A stretch of DNA of 47,382 nucleotides from a virus: IMG/VR virus record IMGVR_UViG_3300023180_000102, positions 1-47,382 of that record, one strand, 5' to 3'. A program made the position numbers and the translations under genes. Each line of letters begins with the position of its first letter. The stretch's first letter is position 1. The notes under the pieces were generated by a model. The model had not been told where the DNA came from and ran no database searches. It saw only the letters and a program-made list of their open reading frames with translations. Below, one piece after another: positions 23,601 to 33,459 of this stretch.

Positions 23601-26600
23601 AGGTCTTGACCGTGCCCGAACCTGAATTCTGTGTGTCGTATATTTGCGCCTGTTTTTCGCTGGTGAACAACGGGTAGTAGTAACCAAACTGTCCACTTGT
23701 GGCACCTGAACTACTGGTGGCCTGTATCTGGAACGGTCCTGTTGATCCTGTCGTCCCACCAACTATGGTCACCGTTGGGGCAACCTCGTATCCTGAACCA
23801 CCTGCTATGACGGTTATCGATTGAACGTACTTCTTGTGGTAGTCATACCACATCTGGTATGGGTACTCTGTCAATTTCGCTGTGTCTGAATCAACGTTCA
23901 AACTCCTGATCTTGCCTGTCGTGGCATCATAGAAAGTGGGGTTGTCAAAGTCCGAGAATATACCGTCCTGCGTTTCCGTCTTGTCATAACCCAGTTTGTA
24001 TTCCCTCAATTTTGTATGGAAAGGTTTCACCTCGTTGACGTAACTCTCTATCCAACTGTCCGTACCTGTGGTGTATGTCTTCCTTTGATCTAACTGTCTT
24101 ACACTGTTCTTGGCGTTTATGAATGACGTCTTGAACATCCAGTCCACATACGTCTGTTCAGAAAGTACCTTTCGTAATCCTGTGAAGAACAATGTGTTGT
24201 ATTCGCCTGCTAGGTCATTGATGAACAGGTCATCTCTCAATGCAGTCAACACTTTCCTGGTTTCCGTGCTTGGTTCCTGGTCAAAGAAGTTGTCATCGAA
24301 GTTGTCCTGTCCTGCGAATCCCGATGCATCTTGGCTGTAGTCGTAGAGTTTAGTGCTCAACCGGATGGTTCCGTTCTCTGTCCCAACGTTTTCCCATCCT
24401 GTGGCAGTCTTCATGAACAGTTTCCATCCACCGGTGTCCGCGCTTGTCACTTTGACATGTTTGCCTATCGCAATGTCTAGTGTGTCAAGTTCGTACTGGT
24501 ACGTTACCTGCTTGTCTATCTTGGTGTTCTCATCATGCACCATGTCTCCGTCTGTCTTGTACCAATCCGTGTAACTCCAGTATGTAGAAGTGTTGTAGGT
24601 TTGTATCTTGGTCCTGGACCATTCCGTGCCATCCCAGGTGTATATCGCCCAATAGTTGTTGGCTGTCTCATCTGCCTTGACCAAGTAATTCACTGTTCCT
24701 GAAAGATCTGCTGTGTTTATGTAAGTCAAGTCAGCATATGTTTGCACCGAAGCGTCCCATTCGCCACTCTGTGCTGTGGGTTCCGGATCTTGGGAATCCA
24801 GGTTTGTTAGATTGACCTGTCCCACCAATTGATTTTTCTTGAGCACACCGTTTGCGTAATCTATGATCTCTTTCAGGGCATCATACCTGTCAACATACCA
24901 ACTCTGTCTTGGTCTGATGTTGTTGCCGTATCTCTCGTTCAACGGAAGATTTAAATCTGGTACTACGTCACCCGCAGAATTTTTACCTATCAATGAATCC
25001 CACCAACGTGTCTCTATCTGGTGTCCTGGCCTGTAGTCAGCATCGCCTTCCCTGACCAATTTCCAAACACTGTGTGAATCTCCCTCGAATGTGTTTGTTC
25101 TTATATCCACATTAAGCACTACATCGCTGTTGGTTAAATTTGAAACATTGTTCAATAGTAATTTGTTAGTGTCTGTGATGGAATAATACTTGTAATCAAA
25201 TACCCTAGGATTTGTGATCAGGTTGGCAACGAAAGCCACTGTGTTCTTCCTGTCTGACCTGTTTACGGGCAGTGTCGTCTTGCCTTTGACCCAGTAGTAA
25301 TAAAAATTCACAAAACGGTCCAGTCGTGAATCATACTTCTGTACCACTGTGTAATTTGAGTCATCGCCGTACAGTGCGGTTCCTGATATCGTCGATCCTG
25401 TGCCCTCTACCCTGTTGTTCCACTCGCTTGGAAGTAGACGGGATTCAACCCATTCGTACACATCTATGCTTGAACCCGGGAACGTCTGTCCCCAATGATT
25501 GTGTTTGTATTCCTGCGTGTCTTGTTCGTACCACAACCATTTGACTGTTGATAGATCCCACCATACCTCTCCTACGTGTGCCTCCGCCCAAGGTGTTTTG
25601 AGGTTCGCTTTGTCTCCCACATTGTAGGTCGCTGGATCCCAAGCAGTCTTGATGTCAATCTCCCTGTCTGCGATACCCAGTATCCTGCCCTTGATGGGAT
25701 CATATAGGTCATAGTAGTCTCGTAATTGTTTCGTCTTTTTATTGAATTCAAAAACTTTGCCCAGTTTTTCCGTGTCCATTAACGCCGATTCAGTAACTAG
25801 GTTCTTCCAAGCGTATTCTCTATTCACCGTGAGATCGTAACACGAGACAGTGCCATCGTTTACCACCTTGGTGCTTCCGTCTGATGTTGTGTTGCCGTCG
25901 TCTTTCGGTGCACCAACGAAAACTGAATTGTCGATCATGCAAACACCTCTACCAAAGTCATCGTTTGCTGTCACATTGTCTGCAATTAGTCTGTCATCCA
26001 CGACAAATTTAGTGTTATACATGGTTGCCGTGAACGCCCCTCCGGATCCTGTGTTGCTGTCAACTATGGTAGTGTCCTGCAAGTCAAAAGTCGTCTCTCC
26101 CGCGTCAAATTTCATTTCCCTAGAGCTCGCGAAATTTTCAGCACCTATCACTACCCTTGTGCCGTCGTCGTTGATGTCTAAAGTTGTACCGAACTTCATG
26201 TTGGTGCTTGATTCAGGGGCACTTATGGTCTGTTGTAGTGTGTAGGTATTTGACGAGTCATCTGCGTTCCATTTGTAGTAGTAAACGGATCCTGCGTCTG
26301 GATGTGCTGTGCCATCAACCCCCGGTGCACCTATGATAAGTGTTGTGCCATCTTTGCTCATTGCCATGGCTTCACCAAATGCTGTGTTTATACTTGAACC
26401 ATCTGACTCCACGCCTGTTATGGTCTGTGCCAGTGCGAATGAATTCTGTGTGCTTCCATCATTGCTCTGTGATGTCTTTATGAATATCTCTACCTTGCCT
26501 GCGTTGCCCGGTGCCACGGAACTGACGGCAAGTATGTCTCCGTTGTCATTGGCCTGTATCCTGTGTCCAAATCTCTGTCCTGAACCACCCGCTGGTGCCT

Positions 26601-29600
26601 CTATGGTGTAGTCCTGTGTCCAGGTGTCATACGTTGAACCGTCTGCACCCACTCCCCAAGTGTACATGTACACCCTGCCACGATCATTGTCATGCCCTGG
26701 TGCGGAAACGAACATGTATTTGTCTGCCGTTGTCCTTGTAGATGTGATCCCAGGTTCTGAAATTTTGTGTGCCCATCCAAAGTTGGCGTTCTCATTCAAC
26801 GTTGATCCATCAGTTGGTGCCCTCACTGTGTCAAGTATACCATACTTGAATGTGCTTGGATCCCATAGGTAAATTTTAATCAGTCCCGAGTCGATGAATC
26901 TAGTGCTTCCGTCGGCTCCTACCGCATTGGTATATGGTGCTCCTGCCACCACAAAGTTCTCATCAGTACTGATCGAAAGAGACTCACCCAATCTGCTGGT
27001 GTTGTCATCATTGTCGGTCATAGTGACCGTTGCCTGTGTCTGTAGGGTGGTTCCTGCCTCTGTTGAACTTCTGAACAGGAAGTGTACCTCACCTTGTCCC
27101 TTGCCAGGCGCAGATGCTATCACCGTCCTGCCGTCATTACGTGCCACGATCCTGTGACCAAACTCCTGTTCCGCCGTGCTGGCGTCTGGTGATAATACCA
27201 ATCCTGTGGTGTATGGATCCTGTTTCTCGTACACACGCCACAGTCCTGAACTGTCCGCATCCGCGAACACCTTGTCTCCTGGCTGTCCTATTGCGTCATC
27301 CTTGTCTGTATAGTCCTCAAAATCTATTAGGTCGTTGACGTTGTCCATCGACGCCAGTCTCACAGAAACGAACTTGTATATGTTTCCATAACTGTCTGCC
27401 GTTGACCCGTCCTCAAGTGCTGGTATGAATCCCACATTGCCATCGTAATCTATGATCACCGTCTTGTGGTCTGGTGTTGCAATGACCTGGTACACGCCGT
27501 TCAGTGTAGATTCCTCACTGTTTGATATGCCGAAGTAGTCCGCTTGTGTGGTTGTTGAACCTGCCGTCAAGTTGTGGGAGCCTGTGAAAGTGATCTCCAA
27601 CTGTGAGGCATCGTTGATCAATTGTAGATCCGCTATCTTTATGCCAGCACTGGTGATCCTGAACACGTCCCAGTCAAGGTTGCTCTTGTTGGCAACCCAT
27701 ATCAGGTCATTGGTCGTTATGGCATTCATGTCCAAATCAAGGATCTCGTCTATGTTGAACGCAGTGTGTTGGACCTGTTGCAGTTGTGGATACCCTGCGG
27801 TCTTGAACACCTGTGCCGTGTCCCTGCTGACACCTTCCTTGGTGTAGTCCAATCTCTTGAATGTTGTTGACGCAGTGTACTCAACTGGCTTGTAGTAGAA
27901 GTTGTCCTTGGCTATGGCATCCGATCTAGCGTACTCTACCGTGTCATTGGATGTGTCCAACAACTCTATGCTCTGTGGATCTGCCTTTATCTCGTCGTCT
28001 TTCAATGTGATCTGTATGTTCTCTATGGAATCTGTGTTACCAAAGTTACCGGTACGTATCATCCATTCCGGATAAAGGTCAAGCGTGATGTCCTCGTCCT
28101 CGTACTTGGCCTTCAGGATCCTGTCTATGGCGTTCTGTGTGCCCTTCTCCCTGATGTAGCCTTGGTAGAACTTGTACTGCGAAACATCATTGACGAAAAG
28201 GTTCTCTAGGTAATCTCTGCTCTGATATCCTGTTAATCTCTGTGCCAACTGCTGTTGAGATTCGTCGAAGTTGTTGGTCTCCAACTCATAGAAGTCATTG
28301 AACTGTGCTATCTTGTACTCGAAGTTGGGTATCAACTGTGGTGCTGGTTTCTCATCTTTGAGTGTCCAATTGGTTTTCTCAAAAGTGGCACCCGAGTTGT
28401 GATTGGTTTTTGCCACGTAGAACTTGCCTTGGTGCTCCACGCTGTCGCCGATCCTGTAGTCCGTGTTGGCAGTCCAGTATGTGACCTGTGCGGCGTCAAA
28501 CACGAAGCCAGGTGCGTAGTAGTCTCCATTCCATCCTGCTGTCTTCCAACCGACCAGTTTCAGTCTCTGTTGCCTGAATCCTGTGAATGGATCATAAATG
28601 ATGTCAGCGAACACAGTGTTGTTGTCGAACAACAGTACGTGTTCCTTCTGTACGGTGTTCAGTGCTATGTTGTACAGTCCAACAGTGTCGGACTTGATCC
28701 CCAGTTCAAAAGTCTTGCCAATTCTTTTGGTTGATAACTCACTAATGTCAATCTTCCTACCTCCCGAATCCAACAATGAGTAGTCACCTGCCAGGTTCCT
28801 CAGTTTCCCCACTATGCTGTTGTTGGTGTCCAGTTCGAAACCATCCGCGGCCGGGGAAACGGTTATCGCTGATCCTGGAGCCCATTCCTGTGTGGTCCAG
28901 AACAAGAACTCTCTGACTGCGTTTGACCAGTTCAGTGTTTCTTTAAGTTCGTTTGAGAAATTATTGAATCGGAATCCCTGTGATTCCAACCAGTGTCCGT
29001 ACCCAAATAGGAAGTCCGCAACGTCCTGTATGGTGTTGAACACATGACCATAGGGTATGGTCTGTGTGGTTTCTTGGTATGCAGTGTATTGCTCGACTAC
29101 TGTCGACCCCTCGGTCGATACCGCTGTTGCCGTTGTGGTCTTGACCGGATAATTGAAATTGAAGTAAGGTTTGGTTGTGCTGTAACCTAATATTTTGTAT
29201 CCGCCCAATACGGTAGAACCATCCTGACTGATATCTGTGTTCTTCTCTATCAACACACCAGAGTATTGGAAACTATCAACCGGATTCGATGTCCTGAAGA
29301 GTATCTTGTAGTTCTCGTCTGGTATGAATTTTGAACCAGATTTAGAACCTGGTGACACACTGTCAGTAAGAATTTTTATGTTGTCCTTGTCCGTGAATCC
29401 ACCCAACTTGTATGCCAACTGCACAGACAGGTTCTTCATCTTGTCATAGTAGAAAGTTTTGGTATCTAGGTTCCTCGATATCAGGTAGTTGACCACAAAA
29501 GGTTGGTATCCCGCTGTTTGGTATCTGGTTGTCACGTCCGTTAACAAATTTGTTTCTGTCTCCAGGTGATATTTTGCTGTTGCCAGTGTTTTCCTTATGC

Positions 29601-32600
29601 CCGTTTCGGTGTATATTTGATTTCCAGCAACGTTGGTTGTCAACCTTGATGGATCAAAAAAGTTAGAGAAGAATTTTGCCGGCTTGGTCAGCGCCAGAGT
29701 TTTCATCACCGTGAACGGGTAAGCACTCGACCTCCTCCATGACGTCTCCGCTGGTGCTTGATCACCGAACTTCCAGGCGTTCTGTCTTCCCGGTATGTCA
29801 AAGTTGTCAACAAGTCCAGCCGCCAATGGATCTAGTAGGTTACCTGATGCGTCAACAGGTATGTAATCCCTGATCGAAGGTTTGCCGTATCTGCCAGGTT
29901 CCGTTGCTATGGCATTCCATAGTACATCATTACCTGATGTGTATGGAGCAGTTCCGTAAGTGTCGTCCCAGTCTGTGGGCTTCTCCGAATGACCCAGCAT
30001 CTCCCATGGTCTCACGTGTGGAGCGTCCGTGTCGTAGAAATATTTGTAAATTCCCCTCCAGTGTCCAGGTAGGTTCTCACCTATCAGTCTGCCTTTTGAC
30101 TTGGCGTAGTTGTACGTGAATGGTGATCCTTCTGAGAACACCGTGTTGTTGATGTACTGGACGTTGTTGCGACCCGCCCACTGATAGAAATCTGGTCCCA
30201 TCACGCTGTCCACTTCTTGTATGTTGTATTCTGTTGATGCGAACGCACTAGGTGAAACATCATGTATGTCAATCAAAGCGGCATCGTAGGTGACTTTTAT
30301 GTTGTTGTAGATTCTTTTTTCTAGTTCCAGTATCAATGCATCACGCTCGTCGCCGTATGCCTTGATTATCGAACCATCGTGCTTCCTGATAACAGCGGTA
30401 TCAATCAAATAGGTTGTGTCTGTGAACACTTCAGGAGTGAACTTGGGATACATTCCCAGTTTGGTGGGTGACGGTGGCATGTAACTGCCTGTGGTGTCCG
30501 CATAATCCTTTATAACGATCTTGTCGCCCTCTGCTAAAGCTCTGGTGATGCTAACGCTATCGTCTGTTGTGCTGAAAGTGTAATCTGTGCCCAACAACAA
30601 CTGCACACCATTCAGGTACACATAGACCGCCCTGTTGCTCAAAGAGGTAATGTCGTGTTGTGAGTCCAGTGCATAGTCTGTCTGTGATGCACCCATCACT
30701 GTGTATGATCTAGTCGATACGTTTTCTCCCCAACCCACCATGTCCTCGTAGAAGAACGGGAAGGTGTTGTTCCTGCCTGGGGTGATGGCTGTGATTATCT
30801 CGTCAACCCTGTCCGCGGCCACTCCCTCATATGCTGTGCCTGTAGCATGGGTAAGGAATGCGTTGTACCATTTCTCATACTCCTGGTTCACATAATCCGT
30901 TGCTGTGAAGAAGTTGCTTTCCTGGTCTATGGTACCAAAAATAGCAGGGAGCAATGGTGCCTCGTGCTGATGTATGCTACCACCTTTCAATCTCGCATCT
31001 GGTTTGTCCCTCAGATTTGAAATGCCAGGTATGGCCCCGGTGACATCCTGATTCTTTGCAAAGATGTCTTTGACATGGTTCAATATCTGACCAAACGTGA
31101 ATGTGCCCAACTGTTGGTTGAGACTGTTGGTTGCAAGATTTTCCGGTATCTCGTAGATGCCTTTGTTGGCAACTTTGTCGACACTGCTGTGTGCGGCTAT
31201 CCTGATCTGATCGTTTACTTCCAATGCCTTGTTGAATTTCACGTATTTGTTTTTTGTTCCGGTCTCTAGTGTGTAATCTGTTGTGAGTGTTTTCCTAGAA
31301 CCATTGACAGATACAGACACCTCGAGATCTGTTAGGTCCGCTGAATCCTTGTAGAAGTCTACGGGAAACAACTGTTTCTCTGTTGCGTCAACAATGAATG
31401 TACGTATCACACGCTGTTTACTTTCCGCGGTCCTTTTTATCCAAGCACCACGTGAATTGTGTGTTGACCTACCTGTCGTGTAGTGTAGGTGTCCCTCGGC
31501 CAAGTTCTTTGTGATCGTGGTCGTTCCGCTCTTGTACGTAAATGTTCCGGAAGTGTGGTCCGACTCGAAGACTATGTCTCCCACGTTGTTGATGGTGTTG
31601 TACTTGACCTTGATCCCCAGTACAGTGTCCGTTGTGGCAGTGTCTGATGTTGCAAAAGCAAAAACCTTTGCTCCCGTGAATGTTGAATTTGGATAGGTTG
31701 TTGCATCATCGAATGGTGTGTGATCGTTGTCGAACATGGCAAACAATGGTTGTTGATTTACTCCTGTCTTCTCCTGGGCTTCTATGAAAGATTCTGTGGT
31801 GCCGTCATAACGGAAAGTTTTGCCTTGATTCGTTGTTCCGAACTCGATGAAGATTGAATCATTGTCCACTGGTGTGGTGTCCGATGCCTCTGTTAGATTT
31901 ATGACCTGTGTGCTGTCGCCCGCTGTGACGAAGTTGACATCGTATATCTTGTCCTTTACCGTGGGATCTGTGTCTGCCGCGAACACGACCCTCATTCCGT
32001 CAGCAAGTGCCAGTCCGTCGATGATGTAACCGGTCTGTCTGACCACTGTGCTGAATGCATCTGTTGTGACTGTGTCATAGAGCGTAACGGATTTCTTGGC
32101 CACTGTGCCATGATTGTACAGTGCAAGTCCAGAGTCGAACTCTATTATGGGTCTCTTGGCCCTGTCGTCTTCGTTCAGTGTTGGAGTGAATCCACTTACC
32201 CTCGCGGTCTCCTCTATGATGGATCTATGGAACCATCTGTTGTATCTCGACCAAGCGTTGCGATCTTGTGAATCCCTCTTGATCGTTATGTAATCTTTAT
32301 TCTCTGGTGTGTAATATGCCTTGGCGTATGGTCGTGAATCGTATCCTGCCTGATCATACAGTATGGTTGACTCTGTAGCATAACTGCCAGGTGTGATCAG
32401 ATCCTCGACATCTGTGAGCGTTATGGCATCACCCACGCCCTCCACGTAGTATTCCTTGTTCTGATACGCTGTGGCCACCAATGAATTGGTGAACTTGATC
32501 TTCATACCATTTGATAAATCCAAAGTTCTCAAACTGTAATTTTTTGCTCCAACAATATCGTCCTCCACATTGATTGAAGTAGTGCTGGTGGCATCTTTTA

Positions 32601-33459
32601 TCTGTAGTATGCCGTACATGGCGTCATGGTTGCCACACTGGTAATATAAAGTGTCTGGCGCACCCGTCGTGGGCACGGTGAATGTGACCGTTCCCTCATC
32701 AGCACCGTTGTTTGTGACACCTGTGTCAAATATGGTAGAAGTTGAACCATCGACAGAAACCTTGCTCTTGTAGGGCTCGGTCATTATCCAGAACGGATGT
32801 CCTTTTGCGTTCACATCAAACTTGTATGTGTTTCCCCTGTAGAGGGTCAGTATGGGATTGTTCTCGTTCTCCCTGTGTGTGAACTCATAGGCCGACTGGC
32901 TGTTGTTTGTGACACTGTATTCCACTACCGCATTTGGGCCAACTGAATCTATCTCGATGGCTCCTGGACCATCCGGCATCCAGTAGTACTCCCTGTAGTT
33001 CACCAGTTTGTCGTAGTCTATGGCCGGGTTCCAACTGTACACGGTCTCCTTGTTGAGCCTGTCGTGGTTGTTGATCTTGCCTCCCAGGTACTTGATCTGA
33101 TTTATGTAGTCGTCATAGGTACCTGTGAACTTGACCTGGTCCTCGGGATTCACAGATGTCGTGTCCCTGTCCGTGTAGGTCACAGCAGGTTCTAACTGAT
33201 ATGCGAACCTGTCCCTGCTTGTGGCAGTGATGTATCTGTCACTGACTTTCCTAGTGTAGGCATCTTGCCTTCCAATATAACCGTCTAACCTCTCCAATGC
33301 GCCTTTCTGTACCAAAGGATCCATGGTGCTGGCCAGGAACCGCTGGTTGGCGTCAGTCCTGTAGAATGCCGGAAGGTGTTGTACCGTACGTCTGTACTCG
33401 TTGTTGCCCTGCTTGACAACTTCGTTATTGGTTAATGCGTTTGTGGGATTGTCCGCCAT
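20614..33459 (-). CDS. Giant baseplate-wedge-associated structural protein (4281 aa)
   Basis: A single uninterrupted frame of 4281 residues, more than one quarter of the window. It lies directly after gp6, where T4 has gp7, so it may be a positional counterpart of gp7 (about 1000 residues in T4), greatly expanded. The N-terminus (LPAFYRTDANQRFLASTMD) looks like the start of T4-like wedge proteins of marine phages. Recognisable parts are: a cupredoxin-like domain at about 200-290 (His221, Cys275, His278, Met281); a large mixed region with many Trp and Tyr (about 300-2090); FG-GAP-like propeller repeats at about 2090-2455; and a C-terminal third with repeated 'G-D-G-S-T-x-T-F' and 'V-x-x-N-G-x-x-L-x-x-x-x-D-Y-T' beta units. 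It starts as TAATG with the gp6 stop. Confidence 0.8.
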   Translation of the reverse strand: MADNPTNALTNNEVVKQGNNEYRRTVQHLPAFYRTDANQRFLASTMDPLVQKGALERLDGYIGRQDAYTRKVSDRYITATSRDRFAYQLEPAVTYTDRDTTSVNPEDQVKFTGTYDDYINQIKYLGGKINNHDRLNKETVYSWNPAIDYDKLVNYREYYWMPDGPGAIEIDSVGPNAVVEYSVTNNSQSAYEFTHRENENNPILTLYRGNTYKFDVNAKGHPFWIMTEPYKSKVSVDGSTSTIFDTGVTNNGADEGTVTFTVPTTGAPDTLYYQCGNHDAMYGILQIKDATSTTSINVEDDIVGAKNYSLRTLDLSNGMKIKFTNSLVATAYQNKEYYVEGVGDAITLTDVEDLITPGSYATESTILYDQAGYDSRPYAKAYYTPENKDYITIKRDSQDRNAWSRYNRWFHRSIIEETARVSGFTPTLNEDDRAKRPIIEFDSGLALYNHGTVAKKSVTLYDTVTTDAFSTVVRQTGYIIDGLALADGMRVVFAADTDPTVKDKIYDVNFVTAGDSTQVINLTEASDTTPVDNDSIFIEFGTTNQGKTFRYDGTTESFIEAQEKTGVNQQPLFAMFDNDHTPFDDATTYPNSTFTGAKVFAFATSDTATTDTVLGIKVKYNTINNVGDIVFESDHTSGTFTYKSGTTTITKNLAEGHLHYTTGRSTHNSRGAWIKRTAESKQRVIRTFIVDATEKQLFPVDFYKDSADLTDLEVSVSVNGSRKTLTTDYTLETGTKNKYVKFNKALEVNDQIRIAAHSSVDKVANKGIYEIPENLATNSLNQQLGTFTFGQILNHVKDIFAKNQDVTGAIPGISNLRDKPDARLKGGSIHQHEAPLLPAIFGTIDQESNFFTATDYVNQEYEKWYNAFLTHATGTAYEGVAADRVDEIITAITPGRNNTFPFFYEDMVGWGENVSTRSYTVMGASQTDYALDSQHDITSLSNRAVYVYLNGVQLLLGTDYTFSTTDDSVSITRALAEGDKIVIKDYADTTGSYMPPSPTKLGMYPKFTPEVFTDTTYLIDTAVIRKHDGSIIKAYGDERDALILELEKRIYNNIKVTYDAALIDIHDVSPSAFASTEYNIQEVDSVMGPDFYQWAGRNNVQYINNTVFSEGSPFTYNYAKSKGRLIGENLPGHWRGIYKYFYDTDAPHVRPWEMLGHSEKPTDWDDTYGTAPYTSGNDVLWNAIATEPGRYGKPSIRDYIPVDASGNLLDPLAAGLVDNFDIPGRQNAWKFGDQAPAETSWRRSSAYPFTVMKTLALTKPAKFFSNFFDPSRLTTNVAGNQIYTETGIRKTLATAKYHLETETNLLTDVTTRYQTAGYQPFVVNYLISRNLDTKTFYYDKMKNLSVQLAYKLGGFTDKDNIKILTDSVSPGSKSGSKFIPDENYKILFRTSNPVDSFQYSGVLIEKNTDISQDGSTVLGGYKILGYSTTKPYFNFNYPVKTTTATAVSTEGSTVVEQYTAYQETTQTIPYGHVFNTIQDVADFLFGYGHWLESQGFRFNNFSNELKETLNWSNAVREFLFWTTQEWAPGSAITVSPAADGFELDTNNSIVGKLRNLAGDYSLLDSGGRKIDISELSTKRIGKTFELGIKSDTVGLYNIALNTVQKEHVLLFDNNTVFADIIYDPFTGFRQQRLKLVGWKTAGWNGDYYAPGFVFDAAQVTYWTANTDYRIGDSVEHQGKFYVAKTNHNSGATFEKTNWTLKDEKPAPQLIPNFEYKIAQFNDFYELETNNFDESQQQLAQRLTGYQSRDYLENLFVNDVSQYKFYQGYIREKGTQNAIDRILKAKYEDEDITLDLYPEWMIRTGNFGNTDSIENIQITLKDDEIKADPQSIELLDTSNDTVEYARSDAIAKDNFYYKPVEYTASTTFKRLDYTKEGVSRDTAQVFKTAGYPQLQQVQHTAFNIDEILDLDMNAITTNDLIWVANKSNLDWDVFRITSAGIKIADLQLINDASQLEITFTGSHNLTAGSTTTQADYFGISNSEESTLNGVYQVIATPDHKTVIIDYDGNVGFIPALEDGSTADSYGNIYKFVSVRLASMDNVNDLIDFEDYTDKDDAIGQPGDKVFADADSSGLWRVYEKQDPYTTGLVLSPDASTAEQEFGHRIVARNDGRTVIASAPGKGQGEVHFLFRSSTEAGTTLQTQATVTMTDNDDNTSRLGESLSISTDENFVVAGAPYTNAVGADGSTRFIDSGLIKIYLWDPSTFKYGILDTVRAPTDGSTLNENANFGWAHKISEPGITSTRTTADKYMFVSAPGHDNDRGRVYMYTWGVGADGSTYDTWTQDYTIEAPAGGSGQRFGHRIQANDNGDILAVSSVAPGNAGKVEIFIKTSQSNDGSTQNSFALAQTITGVESDGSSINTAFGEAMAMSKDGTTLIIGAPGVDGTAHPDAGSVYYYKWNADDSSNTYTLQQTISAPESSTNMKFGTTLDINDDGTRVVIGAENFASSREMKFDAGETTFDLQDTTIVDSNTGSGGAFTATMYNTKFVVDDRLIADNVTANDDFGRGVCMIDNSVFVGAPKDDGNTTSDGSTKVVNDGTVSCYDLTVNREYAWKNLVTESALMDTEKLGKVFEFNKKTKQLRDYYDLYDPIKGRILGIADREIDIKTAWDPATYNVGDKANLKTPWAEAHVGEVWWDLSTVKWLWYEQDTQEYKHNHWGQTFPGSSIDVYEWVESRLLPSEWNNRVEGTGSTISGTALYGDDSNYTVVQKYDSRLDRFVNFYYYWVKGKTTLPVNRSDRKNTVAFVANLITNPRVFDYKYYSITDTNKLLLNNVSNLTNSDVVLNVDIRTNTFEGDSHSVWKLVREGDADYRPGHQIETRWWDSLIGKNSAGDVVPDLNLPLNERYGNNIRPRQSWYVDRYDALKEIIDYANGVLKKNQLVGQVNLTNLDSQDPEPTAQSGEWDASVQTYADLTYINTADLSGTVNYLVKADETANNYWAIYTWDGTEWSRTKIQTYNTSTYWSYTDWYKTDGDMVHDENTKIDKQVTYQYELDTLDIAIGKHVKVTSADTGGWKLFMKTATGWENVGTENGTIRLSTKLYDYSQDASGFAGQDNFDDNFFDQEPSTETRKVLTALRDDLFINDLAGEYNTLFFTGLRKVLSEQTYVDWMFKTSFINAKNSVRQLDQRKTYTTGTDSWIESYVNEVKPFHTKLREYKLGYDKTETQDGIFSDFDNPTFYDATTGKIRSLNVDSDTAKLTEYPYQMWYDYHKKYVQSITVIAGGSGYEVAPTVTIVGGTTGSTGPFQIQATSSSGATSGQFGYYYPLFTSEKQAQIYDTQNSGSGTVKTYTFDGYTDKFYGPTASVRESESDKSGTFKMYVTPDTTAATATAIIQDGAVTKINVTGIGANYTATPTVMLSGGKTDGTTPTDTAKAYANLNNDLVRDFDTTIKFDRVSSTSRVVDWAASTAYAYNDLLRYNNQLYKVTNAFTSSTNFDDNIGSVYKVYGDETGLTAADRTKGFYTPGSGMPGNELDQVMTGVDYGGTMVTGLLFNQEAGWDKSGWYDFPWDNYGDSRIKAFRADGSTSSYTFDIAPASTDVYQVYLTQDDSTRKKLSDVVRGDGSTATFTISETPEENALVEFIPFDDDGVLTPTDDRTLDSIVKGGLFTSALGHAPSDIVLEGDGFVTPDTSYAPEEVVPGQLFDTLDIKVYTSPESGVPFISEMNHRGNGSTTTYSIGDYPGTLGSVTVSIDGVVQKLTTNYSVDVANKTITFTSAPANNSVISTKVFAISGENYRVLNTFTGDGSTTTFLTSTRGEFNLDSTSSDMYVTIDGVPTTAYTTTTAANTITVIFDSAPAASSYIQVAGFNKSTTSTRSYASVRNQTITYDGSTNRHTLTYPPGAIGPFSGLTTVEVNGRVLRGPDNTYYVGDGSTYTYGVVSGLEDDSTVDPAKTITTASQVQVFVNGTKKDLNTDYTVDIGNQNIEFVTASVPTSTDVICISTLVDNQYYNEGTDIILVPSAITSPYSLSASDVLSVTTFNNALGMKQRREVLEGRPSGVFKLRFDTLNAGYTYVWLNGEQLVQGSDYTASGNTITVVGKTITSSDRLDVMYFALESATGATGFRIFKDMMNRTFYKRISKTGTTKLTVDMTAGTQTITVEDASVLSTPNASANLPGVIFIDKERIEYFTKSGNTLGQLRRGTLGTGIKEHGSGTEVIDASGTQTIPYADTVYTNTFTGDGSTLTFALSQAPSSASELDIFIGGQRLLLTSEDGSTINYSVDGSTTAVTLSTAPASGTQIKVLHKKGQVWYTAKDGNPADGKGLQASTTQQAKFIANEPTNAPE
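26100..27180 (-). other. FG-GAP-like beta-propeller repeat region in the 4281-aa protein
   Basis: Successive units carry the pattern 'FG-x-x-(5-9)-D-G-x-x-x-x-V-G/S-A-P ... G-x-V-x-x-y', for example HRIVARNDGRTVIASAPGKG, then VVAGAPYTNAVGADGS, then MFVSAPGHDNDRGRVYMY, then TLIIGAPGVDGTAHPDAGSV and VVIGAENFASS. At least five units are visible. Such repeats fold as integrin-like propellers and often mediate adhesion. Boundaries are approximate. Confidence 0.7.
32590..32862 (-). other. Cupredoxin-like domain in the 4281-aa protein
   Basis: Residues about 200-290 read as a small beta-barrel. LTLYRGNTYKFDV is an early strand, GHPFWIM has His221, and LYYQCGNHDAMYG has Cys275-x2-His278-x2-Met281. 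This is the C-x2-H-x2-M spacing of type 1 copper sites, with the partner histidine near the start of the domain. Whether copper is bound is inference. Boundaries are approximate. Confidence 0.7.
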
